64,000 nt of DNA from Perca fluviatilis (GCF_010015445.1 NC_053120.1:2472412-2536411), one strand, 5' to 3'. Positions 23,701 to 34,852 are shown, counted from the first letter of the stretch. Notes: generated from the letters alone by a model not told the origin. Numbers and translations are program-made.

Positions 23701-26700
23701 GAGATAGATACCAACCTTTCGTGAACTTGTGAATTTCGCCAGCCGTCTTCTCTCCTTGATGGAGACAGACGCTCTGTGCACGGTGGGCTCGATGGTGTTT
23801 TAAGCCCCCAACGTCGCCTTACCGGCAGCTAACCCTCACCGTGACCAAAGCCGGTCCACGGAAAGCCGTTCCACTCCCTATTCAGTCCCATTGTACCGTA
23901 TTTGTTTGCAGTTCCACCAGAGTTCCACTGGGGGTGATGTCCAGTGCAAACTGTATGGGAGTCTATGGAGCTAGATGCTAAATGAATGGGAGTCTATGGA
24001 GCTAGACGGCTAAATGAATGGGACTCTATGGAGCTAGACGGCTAAATGAATGGGACTCTATGGAGCTAGACGGCTAAATGAATGGGAGTCTATGGAGCTA
24101 GACGGCTAAATGAATGGGACTCTATGGAGCTAGATGCTAAATGAATGGGAGTCTATGGAGCTAGATGGCTAAATGAATGGGAGTCTATGGAGCTAACGGC
24201 TAAATGAATGGGACTCTATGGAGCTAGAGGTTAAATGAATGGGAGTCTATGGAGCTAGATGCTAAAAGAATGGACTATGAGTAGATGGCTAATGAATGGG
24301 TATGGAGCTAGATGCTAAAATGGGACTCTATGGACTAGATGGCTAAATGAATGGGAGTCTAGGAGTAGATGCTAAAGAATGACTCTATGGATAGATGGCT
24401 ATGAATGGGAGTCTATGGAGTAGATGCTAAATGAATGGGAGTCTATGGAGTAGAGGTAAATGAATGGGAGTCTAGGAGCTAGACGGCTAAATGAATGGAC
24501 TCTATGGAGCTAGGTAATGAATGGGAGTCTATGGAGCTAGATGCTAAATAATGGACTCTATGGAGTAGATGGCTAAATGAATGGGAGTCTATGGAGCTAG
24601 ACGGCTAAATGAATGGGACTCTATGGAGCTAGATGGCTAAATGAATGGGAGTCTATGGAGCTAGATGCTAAATGAATGGGACTCTATGGAGCTAGATGGC
24701 TAAATGAATGGGAGTCTATGGAGCTAGAGTGCTAAATGTGTCTCTTTCGCCCGATTGTCGTTGAGAAACCTCAGATTTTATCGTAGTTTTTGCAAGTTCA
24801 ACATGGGTTATAGGTCGAAATTTGAATGAATGAGTACTTATGTCCTTTTGATTTCTTACAGGGTGAGTCGTTGTTGCCTATAAGATGCTAGCATTCTGCT
24901 AATGAAAGCTGATTGGTCAGTGAAGGACTGATTACGATCGGTGATCCAGATTGACGGCATCCGAAGCAGAGCCAGAATATCAGAGTGAATATTTTTGTGT
25001 GGTCTTTAAAACATCAGCAAACCAATTTCTAGCATGTGTAATAGACCTTTTTCATGGCAGACATGTTGACATGTCATAGTAGGAAAAGCACAGGTGTATT
25101 CAAAACCCTTAATGATGGCTGCATTCCACTTAGGAGAGACCCTGGTATTAAACCATTACTGATGGCTGCATTCCACTTAGGAGAGACCCTGGTATTAAAC
25201 CATTACTGATGGCTGCATTCCACTTAGGAGAGGTCCTGGTATTGTGCATGCTGACTCACTGAAATATCTTACTGGGACACTTGATGGAACTGAGCCATCG
25301 TTAAGGTTATCAATCTCAGCTGTGCTTTTCCTGCTATGACCAGTCAACATGTCTGCTGTGAAAAAGGTCCATGACAGGGAGAGTCTAACCTATCAGCTGT
25401 GTTGTATTAACAGAGAGAGCCTAACCTATCAGCTGTGTTGTATTAACAGAGAGAGACTAACCTATCAGCTGTGTTGTATTAACAGGGAGAGACTAACCTA
25501 TCAGCTGTGTTGTATTAACAGAGAGAGACTAACCTATCAGCTGTGTTGTATTAACAGGGAGAGACTAACCTATCAGCTGTGTTGTATTAACAGAGACTAA
25601 CCTATCAGCTGTGTTGTATTAACAGAGACTAACCTATCAGCTGTGTTGTATTAACAGAGACTAACCTATCAGCTGTGTTGTATTAACAGAGAGAGTCTAA
25701 CCTATCAGCTGTGTTGTATTAACAGAGAGAGACTAACCTATCAGCTGTGTTGTATTAACAGAGAGAGACTAACCTATCAGCTGTGTTGTATTAACAGAGA
25801 GACTAACCTATCAGCTGTGTTGTATTAACAGAGACTAACCTATCAGCTGTGTTGTATTAACAGGGAGAGTCTAACCTATCAGCTGTGTTGTATTAACAGA
25901 GACTAACCTATCAGCTGTGTTGTATTAACAGAGACTAACCTATCAGCTGTGTTGTATTAACAGAGACTAACCTATCAGCTGTGTTGTATTAACAGAGTCT
26001 AACCTATCAGCTGTGTTGTATTAACAGAGAGAGACTAACCTATCAGCTGTGTTGTATTAACAGGAGAGACTAACCTATCAGCTGTGTTGTATTAACAGAG
26101 AGATCTAACCTATCAGCTGTGTTGTATTAACAGAGTCTAACCTATCAGCTGTGTTGTATTAACAGAGAGTCTAACCTATCAGCTGTGTTGTATTAACAGA
26201 GAGACTAACCTATCAGCTGTGTTGTATTAACAGAGAGAGACTAACCTATCAGCTGTGTTGTATTAACAGAGAGACTAACCTATCAGCTGTGTTGTATTAA
26301 CAGAGAGACTAACCTATCAGCTGTGTTGTATTAACAGAGAGAGACTAACCTATCAGCTGTGTTGTATTAACAGAGAGAGACTAACCTATCAGCTGTGTTG
26401 TATTAACAGAGAGAGTCTAACCTATCAGCTGTGTTGTATTAACAGAGAGAGTCTAACCTATCAGCTGTGTTGTATTAACAGGGAGACTAACCTATCAGCT
26501 GTGTTGTATTAACAGGGAGAGTCTAACCTATCAGCTGTGTTGTATTAACAGGGAGAGACTAACCTATCAGCTGTGTTGTATTAACAGAGACTAACCTATC
26601 AGCTGTGTTGTATTAACAGAGACTAACCTATCAGCTGTGTTGTATTAACAGGGACTAACCTATCAGCTGTGTTGTATTAACAGAGTCTAACCTATCAGCT

Positions 26701-29066
26701 GTGTTGTATTAACAGGGAGAGTCTAACCTATCAGCTGTGTTGTATTAACAGGGAGAGTCTAACCTATCAGCTGTGTTGTATTAACAGAGAGAGACTAACC
26801 TATCAGCTGTGTTGTATTAACAGAGAGAGACTAACCTATCAGCTGTGTTGTATTAACAGAGAGAGACTAACCTATCAGCTGTGTTGTATTAACAGAGAGA
26901 GACTAACCTATCAGCTGTGTTGTATTAACAGAGAGACTAACCTATCAGCTGTGTTGTATTAACAGAGTCTAACCTATCAGCTGTGTTGTATTAACAGAGA
27001 GAGACTAACCTATCAGCTGTGTTGTATTAACAGAGAGAGACTAACCTATCAGCTGTGTTGTATTAACAGGGAGAGACTAACCTATCAGCTGTGTTGTATT
27101 AACAGGGAGAGTCTAACCTATCAGCTGTGTTGTATTAACAGGAAGAGACTAACCTATCAGCTGTGTTGTATTAACAGAGACTAACCTATCAGCTGTGTTG
27201 TATTAACAGAGACTAACCTATCAGCTGTGTTGTATTAACAGGAGAGTCTAACCTATCAGCTGTGTTGTATTAACAGGGAGAGACTAACCTATCAGCTGTG
27301 TTGTATTAACAGAGACTAACCTATCAGCTGTGTTGTATTAACAGAGAGACTAACCTGTCAGCTGTGTTGTATTAACAGAGACTAACCTATCAGCTGTGTT
27401 GTATTAACAGGGAGAGTCTAACCTATCAGCTGTGTTGTATTAACAGGGAGAGTCTAACCTATCAGCTGTGTTGTATTAACAGAGAGAGTCTAACCTATCA
27501 GCTGTGTTGTATTAACAGAGACTAACCTATCAGCTGTGTTGTATTAACAGAGAGACTAACCTATCAGCTGTGTTGTATTAACAGAGTCTAACCTATCAGC
27601 TGTGTTGTATTAACAGAGTCTAACCTATCAGCTGTGTTGTATTAACAGAGAGAGACTAACCTATCAGCTGTGTTGTATTAACAGAGAGACTAACCTATCA
27701 GCTGTGTTGTATTAACAGAGACTAACCTATCAGCTGTGTTGTATTAACAGAGACTAACCTATCAGCTGTGTTGTATTAACAGAGAGACTAACCTATCAGC
27801 TGTGTTGTATTAACAGAGAGACTAACCTATCAGCTGTGTTGTATTAACAGAGAGACTAACCTATCAGCTGTGTTGTATTAACAGAGACTAACCTATCAGC
27901 TGTGTTGTATTAACAGAGAGACTAACCTATCAGCTGTGTTGTATTAACAGGAGAGACTAACCTATCAGCTGTGTTGTATTAACGAGAGAGTCTAACCTAT
28001 CAGCTGTGTTGTATTAACAGAGAGAGTCTAACCTATCAGCTGTGTTGTATTAACAGAGAGAGACTAACCTATCAGCTGTGTTGTATTAACAAAGAGACTA
28101 ACCTATCAGCTGTGTTGTATTAACAGAGACTAACCTATCAGCTGTATTGTATTAACAGAGACTAACCTATCAGCTGTGTTGTATTAACAGGGAGAGTCTA
28201 ACCTATCAGCTGTGTTGTATTAACAGGGAGAGTCTAACCTATCAGCTGTGTTGTATTAACAGAGACTAACCTATCAGCTGTGTTGTATTAACAGAGTCTA
28301 ACCTATCAGCTGTGTTGTATTAACGGGAGAGTCTAACCTATCAGCTGTGTTGTATTAACAGGGAGAGTCTAACCTATCAGCTGTGTTGTATTAACAGGGA
28401 GAGTCTAACCTATCAGCTGTGTTGTATTAACAGGAGAGACTAACCTACACTGTGTTGTATTAACAGGAGAGACTAACCTATCAGCTGTGTTGTATTAACA
28501 GAGACTAACCTATCAGCTGTGTTGTATTAACAGAGACTAACCTATCAGCTGTGTTGTATTAACAGAGACTAACCTATCAGCTGTGTTGTATTAACAGAGA
28601 CTAACCTATCAGCTGTGTTGTTGATGCCTCGAGAGAACAAAGGAAGTGACTCAGAGCTTGCTGTAAAGCAGTATCTCTGGCCGTATATGTGTATGACATC
28701 ATTGACATTTTAAAAGGCTTTTTAGAACAAAAAAGCGACTTTAAAAAAATGTAACACCCAGCAGTGTGTATTTTCTTAGCCTCCCCTTTCGAATGCAACA
28801 TTCAAATTACTAGACAAAAAATTATACCCTGAGAAAAGTGGATTTTGAGGAGTATAGCTCCATAGACCTCCATTCATTCTGCACTGGCCTGTGAGCGCCC
28901 CCTATATGGATCTCTGGTGGAACTGCAACCAGTTCAGAAGCCGGAAGTAACGAGGGAGTGGAACTTCTTGATATATTAGAAATTCTTTGCCGTGACCTTA
29001 AACATAAACATTGCCGCGCTGCCTGGAAGGCAACGTTGGGGGCTTAAAAACACTGCACGGTGGGAG

Positions 29067-29159
<93 letters not shown>

Positions 29160-29252
29160 TGAGATACAAGTGACAGAGAGACGGAGGAGAGCAGGGAAAT
29201 GAAATGCGTGTTTTAAATAGCGCCACACAGTAGTCAATGTGTGGGAAACACT

Positions 29253-29293
<41 letters not shown>

Positions 29294-32200
29294 TCAACCG
29301 TGTAACACCTGTGGGGATTTTTTGAATTTGAGTTAAAGGAAATAATATTAAAATGATATGAATATGTTGGCGGAGTGAGGGGGGAAACAGACAGAAGAAC
29401 AATCTTTATGTTTACGGATACAGTGTATAACCCAGTCCCTCAGGATGCAAATCAAAGATTTAAGCTGACAGACTCAGTTTATTTTTCTAGATGTCTAACA
29501 ACATTATGGAAAAGGTCCCTACAAGGATAGACCTTTTAGTTAAAGAGTAAGATCCTTTTAGTTTAACATGAAACAGCCCCGAAATCACCATCACCAAACT
29601 CCACCAGACTTAATTTGTTAACATGGTAGCATATGCTATAATGCTAATACATGCTAACTAAAATATTTTGATGCCAATTTATATTTAAAAAAGATCCTTT
29701 TTGACACACACTGAGCTTCTCTCTCCTCTCTCTTTCCATATCCATGTCCCAGAAATGCTAGTTACTAACCTAGCTCCGGGGAGCTTATTCCCCGGAGTCC
29801 GCCCAGCATGTTTCCTTGGATCATGATGGCACCTACATCATGGTGGCAGCTGTCGCCATGGTCCTGCTCTACGCCCTGCTGTGTCCTATTACACCCTGCT
29901 ACGCTCTGCAATGCCCGGCTTCGACTTGCTATGTCCGGCCACCTTCCTGCCATGCCCTGTAACGCCCTGCTGTGCTCTACGACACCATGAACTATTCCAA
30001 CTACTACTTCTAGTCATTATCTTTATTCTGACTATTATTACCACTGTTCATCACACCCCAACCAGCACCGTCAGACACCGCATACCAAGAGCCTGGGTCT
30101 GTCCCAGGTTTCTTCTTAAAAGGGAGTTTTTCCTCGCTACTGTCGCACTGAATGCTTGCTCTTGGGGGAATTACTGGAATTGTTGAGGCTTTGTAAATTA
30201 TAGAGTGTGGTCTAGACCTACTCTATCTGTAAAGCGTCCTGAGATAATTCCTGTTATGATTTGACACTATAAATAAAATTGAATTGTATTGAATTGAAAA
30301 ATGATCTGTCCCATGTGTTGTTTGAATGAGATAGAAAATGAGTTCCATTTTGTTTTCCGCTGTCCTTTTTATTGTGAACAGCGTGATTTTTTGTTTCGTC
30401 GGATGAAAGCAGAGATTGATTTGGTAAATATGGATGATGCTTAAAGACTGAGATGGCTGTTCACATGTGAAACATAAAGTTTCAGTTATCTTAAAGGTTA
30501 AAGGGTCACTTTATTATCCCCGAGGGGCAATTTGCATTACAGCCAGCAGTAACAAATAACAAATACCAAACAGCAACAAAGAAACACAACAACAGTATAA
30601 CATAATTAAAATTTGGATTCACAGGATACTGTTAACAATGGGGATAACAGCAGGGATGAATGATCTTTTAAATCTCTTCGTCCTGCATCGCGGCAGACTA
30701 TATCTACGCCCGGAGGGTAGCAACATAAATCCACCCCACAAGGGATGACTCGAATCAGCCAGGATGGCTCTCGCCTTTTTCAAAGATCTGGCCTTATATA
30801 GGTCATGAAGGCCATCTAACGGTGTACCCGCAATTTTGCTGCACACCTTCACGATACCTTGCATTCTATTTTTTTCTTTAATAGAAAGTGACCCGTGCCA
30901 GCAAATAAAAGTAAAAGTAAGAACCGATTCAATAAAACAAGAGTAAAACATTTTCATAAAAACAGTGTCGACATTGAAACTGCGAAGCTCACGAAGAAAA
31001 TACATGCGCTGATGTGCTTTTTTACACACAGCATCAACATGGGACTCAAAGCACAGTTTACTGTCGATCACAGTCCCAAGATATTTGTACTGCTGCACTA
31101 GTTCAACTGGTTGATTGTCCATTACAACCGGGGAAATGACAGCGGGATTTCTTCTGAAGTCAATGCACATCTCTTTCGTTTTTGCCACATTAATGTTTAA
31201 AAAGGAGGATTTACACCAATCAATAAAATCATTGACTACCGGACCATGTTCAGAGTCGTCACTGCTGAGGAGAGACACAATGACAGAATCATCCGCAAAT
31301 TTAATGATGTGGCGCCGTTCCTGATGGCTTTGGCATTCATTTGTATATAAAACAAGAGAAACAATCTTAAGAAAGCCTGGGAGGAAAAAAGCTATTTACC
31401 AAGCTGATGTGTAGATGAGGATTTGTTGTTTGTATAAACTGTGTGTTTGTGTGTGTGTGTGACTTAGACTTAGAAAACTTTAATATCCCTGAAAGGCAAC
31501 TTGTGTGGCATAATGACACATAATCCACAACAAAAACATTAAACCAGACATCTACAGCACTATTTATCAAACACATAACATACACACATCAATAAATAGA
31601 ATACAGTAAAAGGAGTATATTGCACAATGTCATAAATAAATAAAACTACTGCACATTACTTCACATATATTCCTTTAGTTATACCATTCCCTACATCTTA
31701 TTTAATTGGGTTATTGCCATAGCAATGAATTAGTTTTTTGCTCGGTTGGTTCGGACATTAGGATATCTATGACTACGTTTACAAGCAGCCAATAACCCGT
31801 TCAAAACCGGAATATTAGTAATAACGAGGTTGCGCACAGCCATGTAAACACCGGCAAAAACACAAATATGCTCATATTCCTGTTTTTAAAAACCCGAAAA
31901 TGATCCCTGGGTTAGCCCTTTTCTAACCTGAAATTTTGGTCATGTAAACGCGTATCGGTAGCCTGACAAGCCAGACCCACATCAAGATGTAGGGTCTGGG
32001 AACTCTCCATTGACAGGGCTCAATCCGAAAGGCGGGATAAACGGTTGTCTTTCAAACTCCCTCTGCACGTAATAGGATAGCGCTTCAACCAATCAGAGCA
32101 ACAAAGAAGGTAGCGGAGCTAGTTGATAGATTAAACTTTTGCCGTATCCGGTCGGCAAAACTGCGAAAACATCTTCCTTTTTTAAGAATGACTTCAGTGC

Positions 32201-33985
32201 CGTTCCTTGTTCTTCTCTCAAAGAAAAGCTGAACTCCAAGTCTTCCAGAGTCGTAGCCAAAGCCGATTCGAAAGACCGCTGTTCGCCAGCAGGAGCAGCC
32301 ATGTTCGTTGTTTTCAAGTAGCAGGAAGAGAAGGAACCGTCGCAACTCTGCCGTCATTACGTTAAGTCCCGCCCACCGACTCTATACATGATGTGATTGG
32401 CCTGACCAAAATTTGGTTTTTGCAGCTCAAAAGTCAACGGAGAGTGCCTAGACCCCCTCTGCCTGCCAAATAAATTTGCTGCCACTAGGGGGAGTCTAGA
32501 TTTCTAGGCTAGCGTATCGGCATATCCCCATCAAAAGGAACATTGATTTGTGTTCTGCGCATGTTCTATTCGCAAGGAGTCTCGGTCTTTTGAGTAGAGG
32601 AACTTCTTGTATGCGCCAGAAAACCTGCGCGCAGTATACCGGAAGTAAACAAGAAGTAGAGGTAAACATGGCGAGACACAGCACAGCACCACACTTTTGG
32701 AGCGAGGAGGAAACCAGTTTCTTTATTAGTGTGGTGAAAACCATGAATATAATGTCTTTTGTTGACGGCAGAAAGTACCGAGATAGTGAGATTTATAAGA
32801 AGGTGTCCGAAAAGTTAGGCGAAGCAGGGTTTGTCCGTACGTCCAGACGCTAACCATGCGTCGGGATATTGCCAATTGATTACAAATTCCATGTATACAG
32901 GAGTAACTCTCTCTGCTCTCGCATGTAAACGGGTTATTCCGAATGTTTCAGAAACCCGAATAGTGACCTTAACCCGACCATAACCCGAACATTGACAGCT
33001 TGTAAACGTAGTCTATATCTACGACCGGAAGGGAGCGGCTTGAACTCCACTGAAAGTGGATGGGTTGTATCCATACAGACCTTGCCTGCCTTCTGTGCCA
33101 ATCTGGTCAGATATAGTTGGTACAGGTCTACCTGTTGCTTACCAATGATTTTTCCAAAGGTTTTAACAATCTTCCCCAATTTTTTCCTATGGGTGATTTT
33201 TGAATGTCCATACCAACATATAATACAGCAGGAGAGAATACTTGATAAAGGACTTGTAATATAGAGTCAAAATGTTGTTAGGATAATTTATGGTCAATGA
33301 TAAGACCATAAATTAGATAAGATATTTGTACTCCGTCACCATCTCTATCTCCTCTCCTCTTATCAGAGTCCTCGGAGTGTGTGAGGGAGCCCCACATATA
33401 AAATCAAAGACCAACTCTTTGTATTCAAATGCAACTGGGAGGCTTCACACCAGTCAGCAAATTCATGCAACACTGGACTATGTTCAGTTTCATCTCGCTC
33501 CAGTAAACTAATCACAGCAGTATCATCTGCAAATTTAATTATATGACGTCCAGGGTAACTACTGCGACAACAGTCATTGTACAGTATACGGTATATATAG
33601 TAGTGGTGACAAGACACTACCTTATGGTGTCCCTATTGAAGTGAAGCGGACCCTAGATAATGTGACCCCACTCTTACTCTTTGTGGCTGCCCACTCAGGA
33701 AGTCCAAGATCCATTTGTGTGTGTGTGTGTGTGTTTATGTATATATTTGTATTCATGTATTTCTCCGAATGATTTGCATTATGCGACCGGAAGACGTTTG
33801 CTAAATAAGTTTATGGTGTCTTGTAATCCCATATGGGATGGGCAAAATGTTTGGCATGACACAGAAATAAAATGTAACTAACTAACTTAACTGAAGTGTG
33901 ACTTGGAGTTGATGAGGAGTGAGCTGTCCAGATGATCCACTTACCCATCACAATGAACACTAACAGACTCCACTGCATCTTCACC
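20401..33985 (-). CDS. secreted three-CTLD lectin gene L2 (gene span)
   Basis: The exon set on minus is signal 33945-33985, A 22799-23155, B 21301-21575 and C 20401-20759. All junctions are phase 1. The product would enter the secretory pathway and, having no transmembrane segment before the stop, be released. Domain B has lost its core and frame. Because every exon is symmetric, signal-A-C alone (34+357+359 coding nt) stays open for 249 residues. Intron 1 is about 10.8 kb and full of minisatellites and transposons, so the link from 33945 to 23155 is inferred from order and phase only. Confidence 0.5.
20760..21300 (-). other. lectin L2 intron B-C
   Basis: A plain intron homologous to 215-565 and 38728-39414. 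No element was found in it. Confidence 0.6.
21301..21575 (-). pseudogene. lectin L2 CTLD exon, type B, internally deleted
   Basis: It begins near KTFSVSSSKMTWT, continues ISGVKQLEDFKTQ and PFWIGLFRDSD, then lacks roughly 50 bases present in intact copies, the ones encoding the WSWSDGSSFSFRSW core. The exon is 275 nt, against 333-345 in intact copies, and not a multiple of three. The GTGAG donor is kept. The loss removes the hydrophobic core strand of the domain and shifts the frame. Confidence 0.8.
21840..22300. mobile_element. two inverted MITE copies, ACGAATCCTACTATGG family
   Basis: Copy one spans about 21840-22056 and copy two about 22086-22300. Each has ends of the form ACGAATCC(C/T)ACTATGGCCAC and internal GGTAACGTAACC-like segments, and the two copies are inverted relative to each other. 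A single copy sits at 40397-40600 in the equivalent A-B intron of L3, so the first insertion predates the duplication. Confidence 0.7.
22799..23155 (-). CDS. lectin L2 CTLD exon, type A
   Basis: An intact 357-nt phase 1-1 exon. It reads QCSSIGGQLYDYHFIGENK, then KTWNEAQEYC, DLATVSNQTDM, YPAGAWIGLQRDWRW, GQPNNFNNQENCVW, DDTWDDASC and ends CICYDG. WIGL and the cysteines define a CTLD. At the sugar-selectivity position it has QPN, between mannose-type EPN and galactose-type QPD, and WDD at the usual WND position. The donor is GTGAGA. Confidence 0.85.
23214..23591. mobile_element. TTAA-flanked MITE
   Basis: TTAA at 23214-23217 and 23588-23591 flanks an element with ends AGGTGCTGTAGGTAGG and a near-complement GCTTACCTACTGCAACTT. 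The empty site TTCATTAAAAGG is present at the same place in L3 (45544 and 41486), so the insertion is specific to L2. Confidence 0.8.
23955..24740 (+). repeat. 32-bp minisatellite, about 25 copies
   Basis: The unit GCTAAATGAATGGGAGTC plus TATGGAGCTAGACG repeats about 25 times. Copies at 24260-24520 carry many single-base losses while the outer copies are clean. The unit resembles the arm of the surrounding inverted repeat, from which it probably grew. Confidence 0.9.
24741..25043. other. unique spacer inside the composite block
   Basis: No reading frame or repeat is recognised here. Confidence 0.4.
25044..25369. mobile_element. small MITE with 50-bp inverted ends and internal triplication
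   Basis: The ends GACCTTTTTCATGGCAGAC and GTCTGCTGTGAAAAAGGTC continue inward for about 50 bp. Inside, a 47-bp unit with GATGGCTGCATTCCACTTAG repeats three times. The giant minisatellite begins within about 6 bp of its right end. Confidence 0.7.
25375..28621. repeat. 3.2-kb minisatellite, unit 32-36 bp, about 100 copies
   Basis: A nearly invariant 29-bp core (CTAACCTATCAGCTG followed by TGTTGTATTAACAG) is separated by a variable GA-rich linker such as AGAGAGT, GGAGAGT, AGAGA or AGA. Core changes are rare (for example CTGTCAG at 27356 and TGTATTG at 28144), while the linker varies all along. Open frames come from 36-bp copies and are not genes. It lies in L2 intron 1. Confidence 0.97.
28622..29068. 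other. right arm and spacer of the composite block
   Basis: This includes the right inverted arm (28840-29053). No gene is seen. Confidence 0.45.
29069..29158 (+). repeat. (GT)n microsatellite
   Basis: About 44 GT units. A shorter (CA)n run follows at 29253-29289. Confidence 0.95.
29290..29619. other. fragment of the duplicated lectin 5' flank
   Basis: It matches 13290-13430 and 34200-34360 (GTTAAAGGAAATAATAT, then CAGTGTATAACCCAGTCCC) and then the flank of the 57-bp arrays (AACATGAAACAGCCCCG, 29569). Confidence 0.6.
29620..30299 (+). mobile_element. non-LTR or SINE 3' region with ATTGA tail
   Basis: It contains GGGAGTTTTTCCTCGCTACT, TCTAGACCTACTCTATCTGT and ends AATAAAATTGAATTGTATTG, a 3' tail common in fish non-LTR elements and SINEs. 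The family is not assigned. No intact ORF is present. Confidence 0.5.
30300..30443 (+). pseudogene. non-LTR retrotransposon C-terminal Cys/His fragment
   Basis: A 47-codon frame reads CPMCCLNEIENEFHFVFRCP then FYCEQRDFLFRRM. The C..C, EIE.E.HF, CP pattern is the zinc-knuckle-like segment after the reverse transcriptase in many LINE ORF2 proteins. Nothing upstream in frame supports a longer protein. Confidence 0.5.
30485..31360 (-). pseudogene. non-LTR reverse transcriptase fragment, copy 1
   Basis: The minus reading frame runs from about 31355 (LYTNECQSH) through IIKFADDSVIVSLL, where FADD is the catalytic box, then INVAKTKEMCIDFRR, YKYLGTVIDS and LLPSGRRYSLPRCRTKRFK, with the stop at 30619. 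The 3' UTR to about 30485 has TTTATTATCCCCGAGGGGC. The 5' two thirds of the element are absent, as expected for 5' truncation. The clade is probably Rex/CR1-like. Confidence 0.75.
31361..31469. other. short spacer with GT repeat
   Basis: A small GT run at 31440-31461; no gene. Confidence 0.5.
31959..32511 (-). mobile_element. TAGCC element with helicase piece and 9-bp target duplication
   Basis: The ends are TAGCCTGACAAGCC and a terminus whose complement is TAGCCTAGAAATC. GCGTATCGG occurs exactly at 31950-31958 and 32512-32520, a perfect 9-bp duplication. The element at 39861-40239 has TAGCCTGG ends and also a 9-bp duplication. It interrupts the GACTACG element, so it is younger. Confidence 0.8.
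32093..32317 (-). pseudogene. RecQ-like helicase N-terminal fragment inside the TAGCC element
   Basis: A 74-codon frame has FSLREEQGTALKSFLKKEDV followed by FAVLPTGYGKSLIYQLAPL. This is motif 0/I (Walker A, PTGYGKS) of a superfamily 2 RecQ-type helicase, and the later helicase motifs are absent. The frame lies wholly within the 553-bp element, so it is either captured host sequence or the leftover of an autonomous helicase-coding element. It is not a working helicase. Confidence 0.65.
32669..32853 (+). pseudogene. Myb/SANT-like DNA-binding fragment
   Basis: ATG at 32669 gives MARHSTAPHFWSEEETSFFI, then KYRDSEIYKKVSEKLGEAGF and a stop at 32851-32853. HFWSEEET and the spaced hydrophobics match the Myb/SANT-like domain found in PIF/Harbinger accessory proteins and MSANTD host genes. 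It lacks the third helix and anything beyond. It is probably the remains of a DNA-binding gene of the GACTACG element. Confidence 0.6.
33945..33985 (-). CDS. lectin L2 signal-peptide exon
   Basis: ATG at 33978 reads MQWSLLVFIVM plus one base, then a GTAAGT donor at 33944. It differs from the L1 and L3 copies by one base, which changes Phe to Leu. It is the only signal exon between L3 and the A exon at 23155, hence its assignment to L2. Confidence 0.65.
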
Positions 33986-34737
33986 CTGTTAGATGATAAT
34001 AAACACAGTTATTTTTGGTATGAAATCAGGAATATTTTACACCATTACTCACTGACTTTTGGAAAAGATGTTGAATTCATTGAAGTTACAACACACACAG
34101 ACACAGAGACACACACACAGAGACACACATAAACAGAGACACACAGAAACACACACAATTCAACAGTGTAACACCTTGAACTCTGACAATAGCATTCATA
34201 CGTTTCCTGTGGGGATTTTTTAAATTTGTGTTAAAGGAAATAATATGAAAATGATATGAATATGTTGGCGGAGTGAGTTTAGCCATCAGAAGAGAGGAGG
34301 GGGGGAACAAACAGAAGAACAGTCTGTCTTTATGTTTAGGGATACAGTGTATCACCCAGTCCCTCAGGATGCAAATCAGAGATTTAACTATTCATCACAT
34401 TCAGCTGCATCGTCGTTTTTTTCAACCTGGACTCTATGCCGCTGACAGACTCAGATTATTTTATAATTATATTATATTATATTATATTTATAATTATTAT
34501 TAAATAATCAGGACTTTTAGCGTGTATAGAGCCAGCATATCTCCACCAGACTCCATGTAAATAATCAGGACTTTAATAATCGTAAAACTCACTTCATTCA
34601 AAGTGGACAGAAACTAAATAAAACTATCAAAAGCCGTCTTGGTTCATCTTTCCACTGTTTCAACAATCACCACTCTGGTTTGGTTGAAATAAACCCTTAA
34701 TTCACCCATTTACATGTGGAGATATGAGAGACATACA

Positions 34738-34852
<115 letters not shown>

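Larger units (their letters stand above)
23793..29053. mobile_element. composite 5.3-kb block bounded by inverted repeats
   Basis: The left end has GTGTTTTAAGCCCCCAACG and the right end its complement. Further in, GCAGTTCCACCAGAG (about 23911) faces CTCTGGTGGAACTGC (about 28912), and CTATGGAGCTA faces TAGCTCCATAG. The inverted arms are each about 200 bp. Between them are a 32-bp minisatellite, a small MITE and a giant minisatellite. No transposase is present. A target duplication was not found. Confidence 0.55.
31771..33013 (+). mobile_element. 1.2-kb DNA element with GACTACG ends
   Basis: The ends GACTACGTTTACAAGC (31771) and GCTTGTAAACGTAGTC (ending 33013) are perfect complements. TAT flanks both sides, possibly a 3-bp target duplication. 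It carries a Myb/SANT-like fragment and is itself hit by a TAGCC element at 31959-32511. No transposase is present. Confidence 0.7.
31470..33720 (-). pseudogene. non-LTR reverse transcriptase fragment, copy 2, interrupted
   Basis: A second, more decayed copy. On minus, from about 33720, it has a GTP.GSVLSPLLYI-like box after frame change, IIKFADDTAVISLLERD (33363-33617), and further 3' VEFKPLPSGRRYRLRLQA. It continues into a 3' UTR near 31480-31600 (TTTAATATCCCTGAAAGGC). Insertion of the 1.2-kb element at 31771-33013 splits its 3' part. Confidence 0.65.

Noticed and set aside
25375..28621. CRISPR-like array of regular repeats
   Set aside because: The 29-bp core is separated only by 3-7 bp of GA-rich linker with no unique spacers, and the genome is eukaryotic. 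It is a minisatellite.
32093..32317. Host RecQ helicase gene
   Set aside because: Only the first motif region is present, and it lies entirely inside a 553-bp element with its own target duplication.
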